Assembly: GCA_028141885.1 (NCBI GenBank)
Contig: JAOIQU010000009.1
Span: 1-45,579 of the forward strand
DNA: 45,579 nucleotides
Direction: 5' to 3'
From: Flavobacteriales bacterium
Lineage (GTDB): Bacteria > Bacteroidota > Bacteroidia > Flavobacteriales > UA16
In this document: positions 1 through 8,349 of the stretch, in pieces
Numbering within the stretch: position 1 is the stretch's first letter
Layout: each line of letters begins with the position of its first letter
Made by a program: the position numbers and the translations under genes
Notes under the pieces: generated by a model
What the model saw: the letters and a program-made list of their open reading frames with translations, nothing else
Database searches by the model: none
What the model was told of the DNA's origin: nothing

Positions 1-806
1 TCGGAGAAGTAACCACGGTGCCAAACTCCTGCCACAAGGGGCCCTTTGTTCACATAAAGGCCCACATTGAGCTGCGTGAATTCGCCTTGCTTGCGGAACA
101 ACACGTTGGGTGAAATCCAAGCTTCAACGCCTCTCACACTGCGCTGCAGTGGCAGTTTCGCCCCACCGTGTGCCGTCAATTTCATGGGCAAGGCACTCAC
201 GCCGAGCACGAGGGATTCATCAGGTTCATTCAAGTGATGACCCGCCACGCCGAGGTAGAATTTTTCGGTGAACGCGAGCAATCCTGCGCCAAAATCGACC
301 GTGCGAAGAATGTCGCCACGGGGAGTTTCAGCCGTCTCGTAAATGAAGCCTTGGACCTTGTCAATCATGTCGCCGAACGACAAACCACCCCAATCGAGTG
401 ACCGCTGACGGTAGCTGGCTTCGAGTCCCATGCGAAGCGAGACTTCCCTGCTGATGGATTGCTGGTAGGCATAGGAGCCTGTCAGCCTTGTCGTGCCAAA
501 GGTGTTCACGCCCTGCTGGTCGTTCAGGATGCTGAAGCCCACTCCTCCTTTGATGGACCGGAAGTATTGGTCGTAGCTGATGGCTTGGGTTTCATAGTGG
601 CCGCTTTGAGAGGTCCACTGGTTCCGGTTGGCCAACACCACCCTCGGTCCACGAGCCGTTCCTGCGAAGGCAGGGTTCAACAACATGGGGGTCGCGTAGA
701 ATTGCGAAAACTCGGGGTCTTGGGCGTGGGATGTTGTAGGGCTCACGCTCCAAGTGAGTCCGACCAAAAGGGCCGCTCCCAGAAGATGAATGCACGATTT
801 CGTCAT
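1..806 (-). CDS. PorP/SprF family type IX secretion membrane protein (3' end beyond window)
   Basis: Reading the minus strand from ATG at 806 gives an open frame that runs off the left edge (268 codons seen). It starts with a signal peptide of about 29 residues ending in SHAQ, followed by QFYATPMLLNPAFAG, the hallmark N-terminus of PorP/SprF proteins. The rest is alternating beta-strand sequence typical of an outer-membrane barrel (for example GGVGFSILNDQQGVNTFG and LGVAGHHLNEPDESLVLG). Members of this family associate with the type IX secretion and gliding machinery; many genomes carry several paralogues, each often next to a particular cargo, so this need not be the core PorP. It is divergent from porU, with only about 140 bp between the starts. 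A TAACTTTG box lies 23 nt upstream of the ATG. Family assignment is strong; the specific role is open. Confidence 0.88.
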   Translation of the reverse strand, partial: MTKSCIHLLGAALLVGLTWSVSPTTSHAQDPEFSQFYATPMLLNPAFAGTARGPRVVLANRNQWTSQSGHYETQAISYDQYFRSIKGGVGFSILNDQQGVNTFGTTRLTGSYAYQQSISREVSLRMGLEASYRQRSLDWGGLSFGDMIDKVQGFIYETAETPRGDILRTVDFGAGLLAFTEKFYLGVAGHHLNEPDESLVLGVSALPMKLTAHGGAKLPLQRSVRGVEAWISPNVLFRKQGEFTQLNVGLYVNKGPLVAGVWHRGYFS

Positions 807-829
807 GATGTTGCAGGATGTTGAACCTT

Positions 830-837
830 CAAAGTTA
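830..837 (-). promoter_or_regulatory. -7 promoter box of the PorP/SprF-like gene
   Basis: On the minus strand the sequence is TAACTTTG, a perfect match to the Bacteroidota -7 consensus TAnnTTTG. It lies 23 nt upstream of the ATG at 806. No clear -33 TTG element was identified. Confidence 0.6.
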
Positions 838-932
838 CTGAAAATCCATGAGCTTGACAGGGATTCTGATGTTTGAGGACTGCCATTCGCGTCACCCTGC
901 GTGTTTCCGCACACTCGCGACGCAATATGATG

Positions 933-940
933 CACCTTTG
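933..940 (+). promoter_or_regulatory. Probable -7 box of porU
   Basis: CACCTTTG matches TAnnTTTG at all fixed positions but the first. It is followed after 5 nt by the ATG at 946, the same spacing as several other genes in this window. That argues that the ATG at 946, not the GTG at 940 inside the box, is the start. Confidence 0.45.
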
Positions 941-945
941 TGCGT

Positions 946-3900
946 ATGTCTTTGGCAGAAAAGATGTTGTCCATGCTCCGTGCGAAAATGAGTGATTCTT
1001 GCCTCGGGTTCGAGGGTGGTCGTGCCACTTTGTTCACAGAGCAACGTGCGTTGACCCGTTTTTGGTGTGTTGCCCTCTGGGCTAGCAGCCTCTTTGGAGG
1101 ATTGATTTCGAGCGCCTTTGGACAAAGTGAGGTTCAATTTGTGGAGGACGGTTTGATTTGTCATGTTGACTTGTCTTGGACCAAAGAGGACGCGCTGAAG
1201 GCATGGCACAAGGACGGTGAACCTGGCGCATCTGTTGTTTGGCAACAAGCGGTGTCGGGAGTTTGGCCAGGTGTGGAGGTGTTGCACTCCGAGGAAGTTT
1301 GGGAGCCTTTGAATGAAGGGGATTTGACTTGGCTGGAGTCGCATTGGAAATCCAAAGCCAAGCAGCCCTCAATTTGGACCTCCTTTTCGGTGAAAGGCAA
1401 CAACCGGCTCAGGTGGTCAGGAGATGTCATTGCATTTCAAGATGGCGTTTGGGAGAGATTGGTTCAGGTGTCGGCCGTGCTGGGTGCGTCGCCTTCTGCC
1501 ACTGCCCGAGTCACCCGAAATTGGCCTGAACGCAGTGTGCTGGCGGATGGGACCTGGGTGTCGTTTGCCTCCACCGAAGAGGGGGTGCATTGCATCGGTT
1601 ATGATGAGTTGACTGCCGTTGGCTTGGATCCTGCGGAATTGGACCCAAATCGCCTTCGCCTTTTCGGAAGGGGGGGACAATCCTTGCCCATGGACAATGA
1701 TGAGCCTCGCCCTTTGGATTTGCCCCAGCAGAGGGTGGTGTTGCGTGGCCTTGACGACGGTTCGTTTGACCCAGGGGATGAAATGTGCTGGTATGCCTCG
1801 GCCCATGAAACATGGGATTGGACTGAACAAGATGGATGGTTGCATCAACCGTCGTTTTGGGGGGATACGGCGAAGTGGTTTCTGAGGATTGACGCGCCCT
1901 CCGACCTCATTCAAACGCCTATTCAGATCAACGATCCACAAGTGGAAAATCCGGACGAGGTACGCACAAGGCACACTGCATTTGGCGTGCGAGAAGACCA
2001 CACGTACAATTTGATTCAGTCTGGACGCAATTGGTTTGGAGCAAGGCTCTCGGCCCTTGGCTCGAGCACGGCATCCTGGAACATCCCTCTTCCCAACATT
2101 GTGGTTGGAGAGGACGTGACCTTGCGTTTCGCGGCGGCCATGCGTACCACAGGAGTAGGGATAGCGTCACAATTGCGATTTGAAAGTGCAGGGGCTTCCA
2201 CAACGCTGACGGACAATGTGCTGTCTTCATCGTCGTTGACTCATGCCCGTTTTGTCAGCGGTGAAATGCAAGTTCCTGCGAGCAGCTCGGGCATTCAAGT
2301 GCTGGCCACGCTCATTCCTGGCACAGACGACAGCAATGCGTGGATGGATCATTTGGCGTATCAAGCACCCCAGAATTTGGTTTTCGCCGGGGGCCAGTTC
2401 GCCATCAATGGTCTACCCATTGACGGGTCAGGGGCACCTGTAGAGCGCGTGGAGTATGTGTTGTCAGGGTCGACCCCGGATGAAGTTTGGGATGTGACCG
2501 ACCCGCTCGAGGTCAAGCGAATGGCGGTGCAAGGGACTTCTGGCAACACCGTGTGGAGGGACGTGCAGCTAGGGGAGACCAAAAGGTACCTCGCCTTCCG
2601 TTGGAATGCCGTCAATCGTCCTTCGCCGCTGGGCTCCGTGGAGAACAGCAATGTGCATGCGTTGACCGATGTCGACCATGTCATCGTCTCAACCCCTGCC
2701 TTGATGCCCGCTGCAGATTCGTTGGCGACACTTCACGCTGCGACTGGTTTACGCGTGGCTGTGGTTCCTCAGCAGGACGTGTTCAATGCGTTCAGTGCGG
2801 GTGTTTCAGATCCCACCGCCATCAAAATGCTGATGATGATGCTCAACGATCGAGCAGAACAAAGCATGGGTGTCGTGTCGCCTCCGCAACATCTGTTGTT
2901 GATGGGTGACGCGTCCTACGAGAACAGAAACCTGCAGGGCAACGGTGACATCATTGTGGGTCATTATTCCTTGGAGTCGTTGCAGACCACCACGAGTTAC
3001 ATCTCTGACGACTACTATGCGTTGATCGAAGAGGGACAAGGCGAGCGTCCTCAAGATTTGCTTCACCTTGGCGTGGGGCGTATTCCGACCACGGATGTGG
3101 ATTTGGCCATGGGGGTGGTGGGGAAGATTGCCACTTACATGGGGTTGAATGACAATCCCGATGAGGACATGGTCGCGTGCATGAGTGCCAACGGAGAGAG
3201 TGCGTTTGGCCCGTGGCGGAACAAAGTGTTGTTTGTCTCGGATGACCAAGACGGAAACAACCAGGATGGCCATCGCTACATGGCCAACAGCGAGGAACAC
3301 AGCAACACGATCCGCGAAAATCACAACGCGTACGACGTGGTCAAGATTTATCCAGACGCCTACCTCCAAACAAGCACGCCTGGGGGGGAGCGGTATGAAG
3401 ACGCCACCGAGGAAATTGCCAGAAGGGTGGATGAAGGCGCACTCATTGTCAACTACATCGGACATGGCGGCGAACGCGGTTGGGCACATGAGCGCCTTCT
3501 GACCATGGAGACCATTGAAGGATGGACCAACCTCAATCGATTGCCTCTCTTCATGACGGCCACGTGTGAGCTTTTCAGGTTCGACGACCCCGACCTTTAT
3601 TCGGCGGGCGAGGCGATTTTGTTCAACCCCAACGGCGGGGGGATTTCGCTTCTGACCACCACCCGAACGGTCTACAGCTCAGGCAACCAGCAAGTGAATC
3701 GCGCCTTTTTCGAGACTGCCCTCAACAAACACGTGGGCCGACGTCTCGGAGACATTTACCGTGACACCAAAAATTCAGAGCAAATCACCTCCCACACCAA
3801 CAGCCGGAATTTCAGCTTAATGGGGGATCCGGCATTGGAGTTGGCTTACCCGCAAGAATCCGTGTATTTCACGGAAGTTCCGGACACCCTGCGCGCGCTT

Positions 3901-4917
3901 GAAGAGATCACGATACGCGGCTACGTCGGCAACGCTGAGGGAGACACGTTGCTCGATTTCAATGGGGTGGTTGCGCCCAAGGTGTTCGACAAAAGGACGG
4001 TGGTGACCACCCTTGACAACGACGCGAGTGAAGGACCCTTCACCTACGAGGTGTTCCAAAGCATCCTGCACAAGGGCTTGGCCTCAGTGACGGAAGGTGA
4101 ATTTGAATTCAGATTTGTGGTGCCTCGTGACATCGAATTTGCCTTTGGCTCTGGACGAATCAGTGGGTATGCGAGGTCAGGCGATGTGGATGCGCACGGG
4201 TACAGTGAAGAGTTTGTGATCGGAGGCACCGCGGAGAATCCCGTGCAGGATGATGAGGGTCCGGTCGTCGAATTGTTTGTCAACGACACGTTGTTCCGGG
4301 CGGGTGATGTGGTGCACGAAGACCCGTGGTTGTTCGCCAGGGTCTTCGACGAGAGCGGCATCAACACCTCCGGCAACGGCATCGGCCATGACCTCAAAGC
4401 CGTGTTGGATGGAGATGCAAGCCGACCTTACGTGCTCAATGAGTACTTCACGGCAGATTTGGACACCTACCAACGCGGCAGCATTCGGTTCCCCTTCCAA
4501 AACTTGGAGGAGGGTCTTCATGAATTGGAGTTGAAGGTGTGGGACGTTACCAATAACAGCGCCACGGCCACGACCCATTTTGTGGTGGCCTCCTCTGAGG
4601 CCGTTGCGCTCGAGCGGGTGTTGGCCTACCCCAACCCCGCCACCGATCGGGTGACGTTCAGGATGACGGGCAATCAGGCGTGTCGACAAGCACAGGTCAA
4701 GCTCGATGTCTTCAGCGTGTCGGGGGCTTTGATGTACGAGCAAACCTTTGCGGGCGAAGTCTTGGGCTTCACGGACGACGTCATGTCTTGGGATTTGCGT
4801 CAGACTGGAGGGGCTCCTGTGGTTCCCGGGGTGTACATCTTCAGGGTGACCTGGGAGAATGAATTTGGCGAGTCCGCACAATACGGGGACAAACTCGTCG
4901 TTATCCGACATGACTGA
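946..4917 (+). CDS. porU: Type IX secretion sortase PorU (C25 gingipain-like peptidase)
   Basis: This is a 1,323-residue protein when started at ATG 946; a GTG at 940 is in frame but lies inside the promoter box. A hydrophobic signal segment (RFWCVALWASSLFGGLISSAFGQ in two parts, about residues 40-60) follows an unusually long N-terminal region. The C25 peptidase domain shows the catalytic His in YIGHGGERGW (about residue 840) and the catalytic Cys in TATCELFRF (about residue 874). The end carries a Por-type beta domain (YPNPATDRV through GVYIFRV and KLVVIR). PorU is the cell-surface sortase that removes the C-terminal signal of T9SS cargo and attaches cargo to anionic LPS, working with PorV, PorQ and PorZ. 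porV follows after 35 nt, the usual arrangement. Function is from family knowledge; both catalytic residues are seen. Confidence 0.93.
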   Translation: MSLAEKMLSMLRAKMSDSCLGFEGGRATLFTEQRALTRFWCVALWASSLFGGLISSAFGQSEVQFVEDGLICHVDLSWTKEDALKAWHKDGEPGASVVWQQAVSGVWPGVEVLHSEEVWEPLNEGDLTWLESHWKSKAKQPSIWTSFSVKGNNRLRWSGDVIAFQDGVWERLVQVSAVLGASPSATARVTRNWPERSVLADGTWVSFASTEEGVHCIGYDELTAVGLDPAELDPNRLRLFGRGGQSLPMDNDEPRPLDLPQQRVVLRGLDDGSFDPGDEMCWYASAHETWDWTEQDGWLHQPSFWGDTAKWFLRIDAPSDLIQTPIQINDPQVENPDEVRTRHTAFGVREDHTYNLIQSGRNWFGARLSALGSSTASWNIPLPNIVVGEDVTLRFAAAMRTTGVGIASQLRFESAGASTTLTDNVLSSSSLTHARFVSGEMQVPASSSGIQVLATLIPGTDDSNAWMDHLAYQAPQNLVFAGGQFAINGLPIDGSGAPVERVEYVLSGSTPDEVWDVTDPLEVKRMAVQGTSGNTVWRDVQLGETKRYLAFRWNAVNRPSPLGSVENSNVHALTDVDHVIVSTPALMPAADSLATLHAATGLRVAVVPQQDVFNAFSAGVSDPTAIKMLMMMLNDRAEQSMGVVSPPQHLLLMGDASYENRNLQGNGDIIVGHYSLESLQTTTSYISDDYYALIEEGQGERPQDLLHLGVGRIPTTDVDLAMGVVGKIATYMGLNDNPDEDMVACMSANGESAFGPWRNKVLFVSDDQDGNNQDGHRYMANSEEHSNTIRENHNAYDVVKIYPDAYLQTSTPGGERYEDATEEIARRVDEGALIVNYIGHGGERGWAHERLLTMETIEGWTNLNRLPLFMTATCELFRFDDPDLYSAGEAILFNPNGGGISLLTTTRTVYSSGNQQVNRAFFETALNKHVGRRLGDIYRDTKNSEQITSHTNSRNFSLMGDPALELAYPQESVYFTEVPDTLRALEEITIRGYVGNAEGDTLLDFNGVVAPKVFDKRTVVTTLDNDASEGPFTYEVFQSILHKGLASVTEGEFEFRFVVPRDIEFAFGSGRISGYARSGDVDAHGYSEEFVIGGTAENPVQDDEGPVVELFVNDTLFRAGDVVHEDPWLFARVFDESGINTSGNGIGHDLKAVLDGDASRPYVLNEYFTADLDTYQRGSIRFPFQNLEEGLHELELKVWDVTNNSATATTHFVVASSEAVALERVLAYPNPATDRVTFRMTGNQACRQAQVKLDVFSVSGALMYEQTFAGEVLGFTDDVMSWDLRQTGGAPVVPGVYIFRVTWENEFGESAQYGDKLVVIRHD

Positions 4918-4932
4918 CCTGGCAAGACGCCG

Positions 4933-4940
4933 TAACTTTG
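4933..4940 (+). promoter_or_regulatory. -7 box of porV
   Basis: TAACTTTG is a perfect TAnnTTTG match, 12 nt upstream of the ATG at 4953 and just downstream of the porU stop. It suggests that porV can be transcribed separately from porU. Confidence 0.55.
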
Positions 4941-4952
4941 CCGAACGCTACC

Positions 4953-6203
4953 ATGAAGAACACCGTATTCATTGTCCTTGCAGCTGCCCTTGCGTGCACG
5001 TTGAACCCCAATCGAGGTTGGGGCCAAATTGTGGAGGAGGATCCCACGCAATTGCTTCAGCTCAACACCATCACCACTGCGGTGCCCTTCTTGATGATCG
5101 CGCCTGACTCGAGGTCGGGAGCGATGGGAGATGTGGGAGTCGCGCTGTCGCCTGATGCGAACAGCATGCATTGGAATCCTGCCAAAATGGCCTTTGCCCC
5201 CAACGAAGTGGAAATGAGCTTGAGCTATGCCCCTTGGCTTCGCGCGTTGGTGGACGACATGAACCTGGCTTACGTGAGTTCAGTCCGTCGGTTGAACAAG
5301 CGGCAGGCTTATGGTGTGGCTCTGCGTTATTTCAGTTTGGGAAACATCACGTTCACCGATGAGGTGGGCACGACCATTCGCGACTTCAAGCCTGCGGAGC
5401 TGAGTTTGGACGGCGGATTCTCCCAGAAATTCTCTGAGCGATTCAGTGGAGGATTCTCCGCCCGATTCATTCACAGCAACTTGACAGGTGGCACCGCCGT
5501 TCAGGGTGCAGAGAGCCGTCCAGGCATCTCCGTGGCTGCGGACCTCAGCATGTACTACGTCAACGACAGGGCCAACTGGGGCAAGAAAGATGGCACCTTC
5601 AGCTGGGGGTTAAACATGAGCAATCTGGGCGCGAAAATGTCGTACACGGAGACCGCTCAGCGTGACTTCATCCCGAGCAACCTTAGGATTGGCGCCGCTT
5701 ACGAAACAGAAATCGACGAATACAACAGCTTCACTGTGGCCTTGGATGCCAACAAGCTGTTGGTCCCCACTCAACCCATCTATGCCTTGGACGACCCGTC
5801 CGTCATCATCAGCGGAATGGATCCCAATGTGGGTGTGGCCAACGGCATCATCCAGAGCTTCTACGACGCGCCAGGCATTGTCACCTTCGACAGCGAAGGT
5901 GAGTCGTCTGTGGTCAAGGGAAGCCGTTTGAAGGAGGAACTTCGGGAGGTCAACTTGGGCGCAGGGGTGGAATACAATTTTGCTGACGTCTTCGCCTTTC
6001 GGTCTGGGTACTTTTTTGAACACTTCAGCAAAGGCAACCGTCAATTTGTGACCTTGGGTGCAGGGGTGAAATACACTGTATTCACGGTTGATCTCAGCTA
6101 TTTGATCAGCACGACCCAGCAGAACCCGTTGGCGAACACCCTTCGTTTTTCCTTGAGGCTTCAATTCTCGGAGCTCATCGACAACAGCCGAGAAGACGTA
6201 TGA
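4953..6203 (+). CDS. porV: Type IX secretion outer membrane channel component PorV (LptO)
   Basis: The protein has 416 residues from ATG 4953. A longer in-frame start at TTG 4938 would fall inside the TAACTTTG box, and the ATG gives a clean signal peptide (MKNTVFIVLAAALACTL to WGQ). The mature part begins with a conserved PorV-like stretch (PFLMIAPDSRSGAMGDVGVA, then NSMHWNPAKMAF) and continues as a FadL-like outer-membrane barrel with alternating strands to the C-terminus. PorV shuttles cargo from the translocon (SprA/Sov) to the PorU sortase. It lies directly after porU, and its stop overlaps the ispF start as ATGA, which fits translational coupling. The identification rests on sequence style, size and linkage to porU. 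Confidence 0.93.
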   Translation: MKNTVFIVLAAALACTLNPNRGWGQIVEEDPTQLLQLNTITTAVPFLMIAPDSRSGAMGDVGVALSPDANSMHWNPAKMAFAPNEVEMSLSYAPWLRALVDDMNLAYVSSVRRLNKRQAYGVALRYFSLGNITFTDEVGTTIRDFKPAELSLDGGFSQKFSERFSGGFSARFIHSNLTGGTAVQGAESRPGISVAADLSMYYVNDRANWGKKDGTFSWGLNMSNLGAKMSYTETAQRDFIPSNLRIGAAYETEIDEYNSFTVALDANKLLVPTQPIYALDDPSVIISGMDPNVGVANGIIQSFYDAPGIVTFDSEGESSVVKGSRLKEELREVNLGAGVEYNFADVFAFRSGYFFEHFSKGNRQFVTLGAGVKYTVFTVDLSYLISTTQQNPLANTLRFSLRLQFSELIDNSREDV

Positions 6204-6682
6204 GCTTCCGCATTGGATACGGGTACGACGTTCATCAACTTGCCGAAGGAGAGGAGCTTGTGATTGGCGGGTTGACCCTGGACCATGAAAAAGGTTCCGT
6301 GGGTCACAGCGACGCAGATGTGCTTCTGCATGTCATTTGTGATGCGCTGTTGGGGGCCCTTGCCCTCGGCGACATTGGCACCCATTTTCCAGATACCGAT
6401 CCTGCTTACAAGGGGATCGACAGCAAGATTTTGCTCAAGGAAACGTGGACCTTGATTCAGGAACGGGGGTACACCTTGTCCAATTTGGATTCAACGGTTT
6501 GTTTGGAAAGGCCCAAATTGATGCCTCACATCCCCGCCATGCGGGCATGCATTGCGGACATCCTCGATGTGAATGTCGATGCAATTGGCATCAAGGCGAC
6601 CACCACAGAAAAGCTTGGCTTTGTCGGGCTTGAGCAAGGCATCTCCGCGCACGCTGTCGTGCTTTTGGAGCGTCAGTCCTGA
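6200..6682 (+). CDS. ispF: 2-C-methyl-D-erythritol 2,4-cyclodiphosphate synthase
   Basis: IspF (160 residues, normal family length) converts CDP-methylerythritol 2-phosphate to the 2,4-cyclodiphosphate in the non-mevalonate isoprenoid pathway. The sequence shows the family start RIGYGYDVHQL with the metal-binding Asp and His, then VGHSDADVLLHVICDALLGA with a further zinc-ligand His and ALALGDIGTHFPDTD. The C-terminal part has the CDP-binding stretch KATTTEKLGFVG. The start ATG overlaps the porV stop by 4 nt. Its stop overlaps the end of the convergent DUF4956 gene by 10 nt, so no room remains for a separate terminator between them. Confidence 0.97.
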   Translation: MSFRIGYGYDVHQLAEGEELVIGGLTLDHEKGSVGHSDADVLLHVICDALLGALALGDIGTHFPDTDPAYKGIDSKILLKETWTLIQERGYTLSNLDSTVCLERPKLMPHIPAMRACIADILDVNVDAIGIKATTTEKLGFVGLEQGISAHAVVLLERQS

Positions 6683-7320
6683 GTTTCTTCGAAGTGACCT
6701 GGCTCTTGGTCCGCTGAAAAGTGGATTTTCAGGTTGGCCGTGTCGCGCAGCAAGTCCACTTTGCCAATTTCGAGGTGGACGATGGACACGCCTGTTCGCT
6801 GTTCAAGGTCGGCGATGAGTTCGTTGCGGCGACCGGCATGCAACAATTCAATTCTGTCGTAGATCACGATTTTGGTCGCCAGGTGCTCCACAAACCAAAG
6901 CCGTTCCAGGATGTACGACAGGACCCAAATCAACACGTTTGCCATGGCAATTTCAAGCCATGAGGCCGCCAATGGGGCCAAAGCGTTGATGACTGCAAGG
7001 GTGATGACGATGAACAGGTACGTCATTTCCCGAATCGGGATGGCGTTGGTCCGGTAGCGAATGATGCCGAAAATGGCGAACAGTCCCAAGGCAAACGCCA
7101 GGTCGATCTCAACTCCTGCCAGCAGTCGACACAGCAGGAACACCGCTGTCGACACGAGCATGAACGTAAACACAAAATCACGTCGCTTCGCCGCCATGTG
7201 GTAAATCAAGCGGACCACAACCAGTGAGGATACGAGGTTGAGTGCAAACAAACCCAGCAGGGATTCCCAGCCTGGGCTCAAGAAGGCGGCATTGAAGATC
7301 GTAGATAAGGATGCGGTCAT
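6673..7320 (-). CDS. DUF4956 family membrane protein
   Basis: The protein has 215 residues from ATG at 7320. The open frame continues upstream to 7587, but that extension is the shadow of the VTC gene. Several hydrophobic segments are visible in the first 150 residues (LLGLFALNLVSSLVVVRLIY; FVFTFMLVSTAVFLLCRLL; AFALGLFAIFGII; YLFIVITLAVINALAPLAA; ANVLIWVLSYILE), with the conserved-looking GIIRYRTNAIPIREMTYLF between them. A soluble C-terminal domain of about 75 residues follows. This is the DUF4956 pattern. The start overlaps the stop of the VTC-domain gene by 4 nt (ATGA), so the two are translationally coupled. DUF4956 and VTC-domain genes are often neighbours in bacteria (from memory). A role in polyphosphate synthesis or handling is inference. 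Confidence 0.85.
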   Translation of the reverse strand: MTASLSTIFNAAFLSPGWESLLGLFALNLVSSLVVVRLIYHMAAKRRDFVFTFMLVSTAVFLLCRLLAGVEIDLAFALGLFAIFGIIRYRTNAIPIREMTYLFIVITLAVINALAPLAASWLEIAMANVLIWVLSYILERLWFVEHLATKIVIYDRIELLHAGRRNELIADLEQRTGVSIVHLEIGKVDLLRDTANLKIHFSADQEPGHFEETQD

Positions 7321-8150
7321 CTCAGAATGGATTGCGGCGCGAAGGTCGGGTTTGCAGCGTAATGTTCGGCACGCGCCAAGTCTCGGAGCGCTGCGCGGTA
7401 GCCCCTGAAGTTCCGTTCCGGAGCAAGATGGGCTTGGCCCAACACAAATTTTGACAGTCGCAAGGTGCGACCGAGAGGGCCGCGCCGGCCTTTCTGTGCA
7501 CGGATGGCCTGAATGAGTTCGCCTTGGTGGTTGACGTTGCTCTGTTTCCACTCCACCACGGCTAAATGCGGCGTGGGTTTCACCCAAGGATGCTCTTCAC
7601 CTTCTCTTGTTGAAGGCACCTTGAATTGAAGGTCTTGGTCAAACGTGATCCTTTCGCCTTGGCCCACGTGAATCAAGGTGAAGCGTTCAAAGGAGCTTTG
7701 CAACGCGGGCACCAAAGCATTCGCGTTGGGCAGGTGTTCGCCGAGGAAGTCGAGCTCCTCTTGGGTCAGAGGAGCGTCCCATGCCCCCTGGCGTACGATG
7801 CGGTGCTTGAAGGTTTTGCTGTGCACATCGCGCAACTTCACCTCGAGGAAAGCCACCCTGGTGTTGGCGTATTGGCGAACGCGCACTTTGTACCGGATGT
7901 TTTTGCCGCGGGTGTGATCTTCCAAGCAGGTTCCTTCTGGCGTATCGAAGTACAGGTTGTTGTAGACCGTTGAGACTTGATTTCGGATGGACAAGACACT
8001 GTGTTCGCTCAGATCCTGAATGAGTTCTTCCAGCCATGCCACGGGCACCACATACTTGGAGTCGAAGCGATCCATCAGCGCCACGGCGTCAATGGCCTCC
8101 AGTCCAAGGGGACTTCGGCTCTGAAGCAGTTGATGGAGTTGAGGAGACAA
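7317..8150 (-). CDS. VTC domain-containing polyphosphate polymerase-like protein
   Basis: With the TTG start at 8150 the protein has 277 residues. The frame is open to 8453, but no ATG lies between there and the conserved region, and the upstream part would cover the pdhA promoter and start. The core shows the VTC fold signature: LMDRFDSKYVV near the N-terminus, KNIRYKVRVRQY and VAFLEVKLRD on consecutive strands, KHRIVRQG, and VVEWKQS near the end. These are the basic and acidic residues that line the polymerase tunnel in the yeast VTC4 domain. VTC domains make polyphosphate from ATP. The start codon is uncertain; TTG 8150 would give an N-terminus SPQLHQLLQSRSPLGLEAID, the usual length upstream of the motif. 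A TACCTTCA box lies 38 nt upstream. It is coupled to the DUF4956 gene. Confidence 0.82.
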   Translation of the reverse strand: MSPQLHQLLQSRSPLGLEAIDAVALMDRFDSKYVVPVAWLEELIQDLSEHSVLSIRNQVSTVYNNLYFDTPEGTCLEDHTRGKNIRYKVRVRQYANTRVAFLEVKLRDVHSKTFKHRIVRQGAWDAPLTQEELDFLGEHLPNANALVPALQSSFERFTLIHVGQGERITFDQDLQFKVPSTREGEEHPWVKPTPHLAVVEWKQSNVNHQGELIQAIRAQKGRRGPLGRTLRLSKFVLGQAHLAPERNFRGYRAALRDLARAEHYAANPTFAPQSILR

Positions 8151-8188
8151 ATCGCAGGTTTGGTGTGGGGCGCCCCTGGGAGCGGCCG

Positions 8189-8196
8189 TGAAGGTA
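8189..8196 (-). promoter_or_regulatory. Possible -7 box of the VTC/DUF4956 operon
   Basis: TACCTTCA on the minus strand resembles TAnnTTTG (mismatches at the last two bases) and lies 38 nt upstream of the TTG start at 8150. An identical octamer precedes the small secreted protein at 24243. Confidence 0.3.
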
Positions 8197-8249
8197 CAAC
8201 GCGCTTTGCAAGGCGTTCGTTGCGCGGAGATCTTTGGTTGGTGTAAAAA

Positions 8250-8266
8250 CGTGTACTTGGTACACG
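8250..8266. promoter_or_regulatory. Perfect inverted repeat CGTGTA-N5-TACACG, candidate operator
   Basis: CGTGTACTTGGTACACG lies in the 199-bp divergent region between the VTC start (8150) and pdhA (8350). It is upstream of both candidate promoters and has no T-run, so it looks more like a protein-binding site than a terminator. The same half-site reappears as CGTGTAA/TTACACG at 42030-42053. No dedicated regulator gene is adjacent. Confidence 0.4.
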
Positions 8267-8323
8267 AAATGGCTTGGTGCGGGCCCTGTGACCTTCGTCG
8301 GGCGAACGGGTGAGGCGGAACGC

Positions 8324-8331
8324 TATATTTG
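8324..8331 (+). promoter_or_regulatory. -7 box of the pdhA operon
   Basis: TATATTTG is a perfect TAnnTTTG match, 18 nt upstream of the pdhA ATG at 8350. An in-frame TTG at 8329 lies inside the box and is therefore not the start. Confidence 0.6.
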
Positions 8332-8349
8332 AACGTTAATCCAAACGCG

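Noticed and set aside
459..824. Plus-strand frame of 121 codons at the left edge
   Set aside because: It lies opposite the PorP/SprF-like gene, whose signal peptide and hallmark motif are clear on the minus strand.
7321..7587. Upstream extension of the DUF4956 gene
   Set aside because: The extra residues are a shadow of the VTC gene, low in complexity and without family similarity; ATG 7320 overlaps the VTC stop as ATGA.
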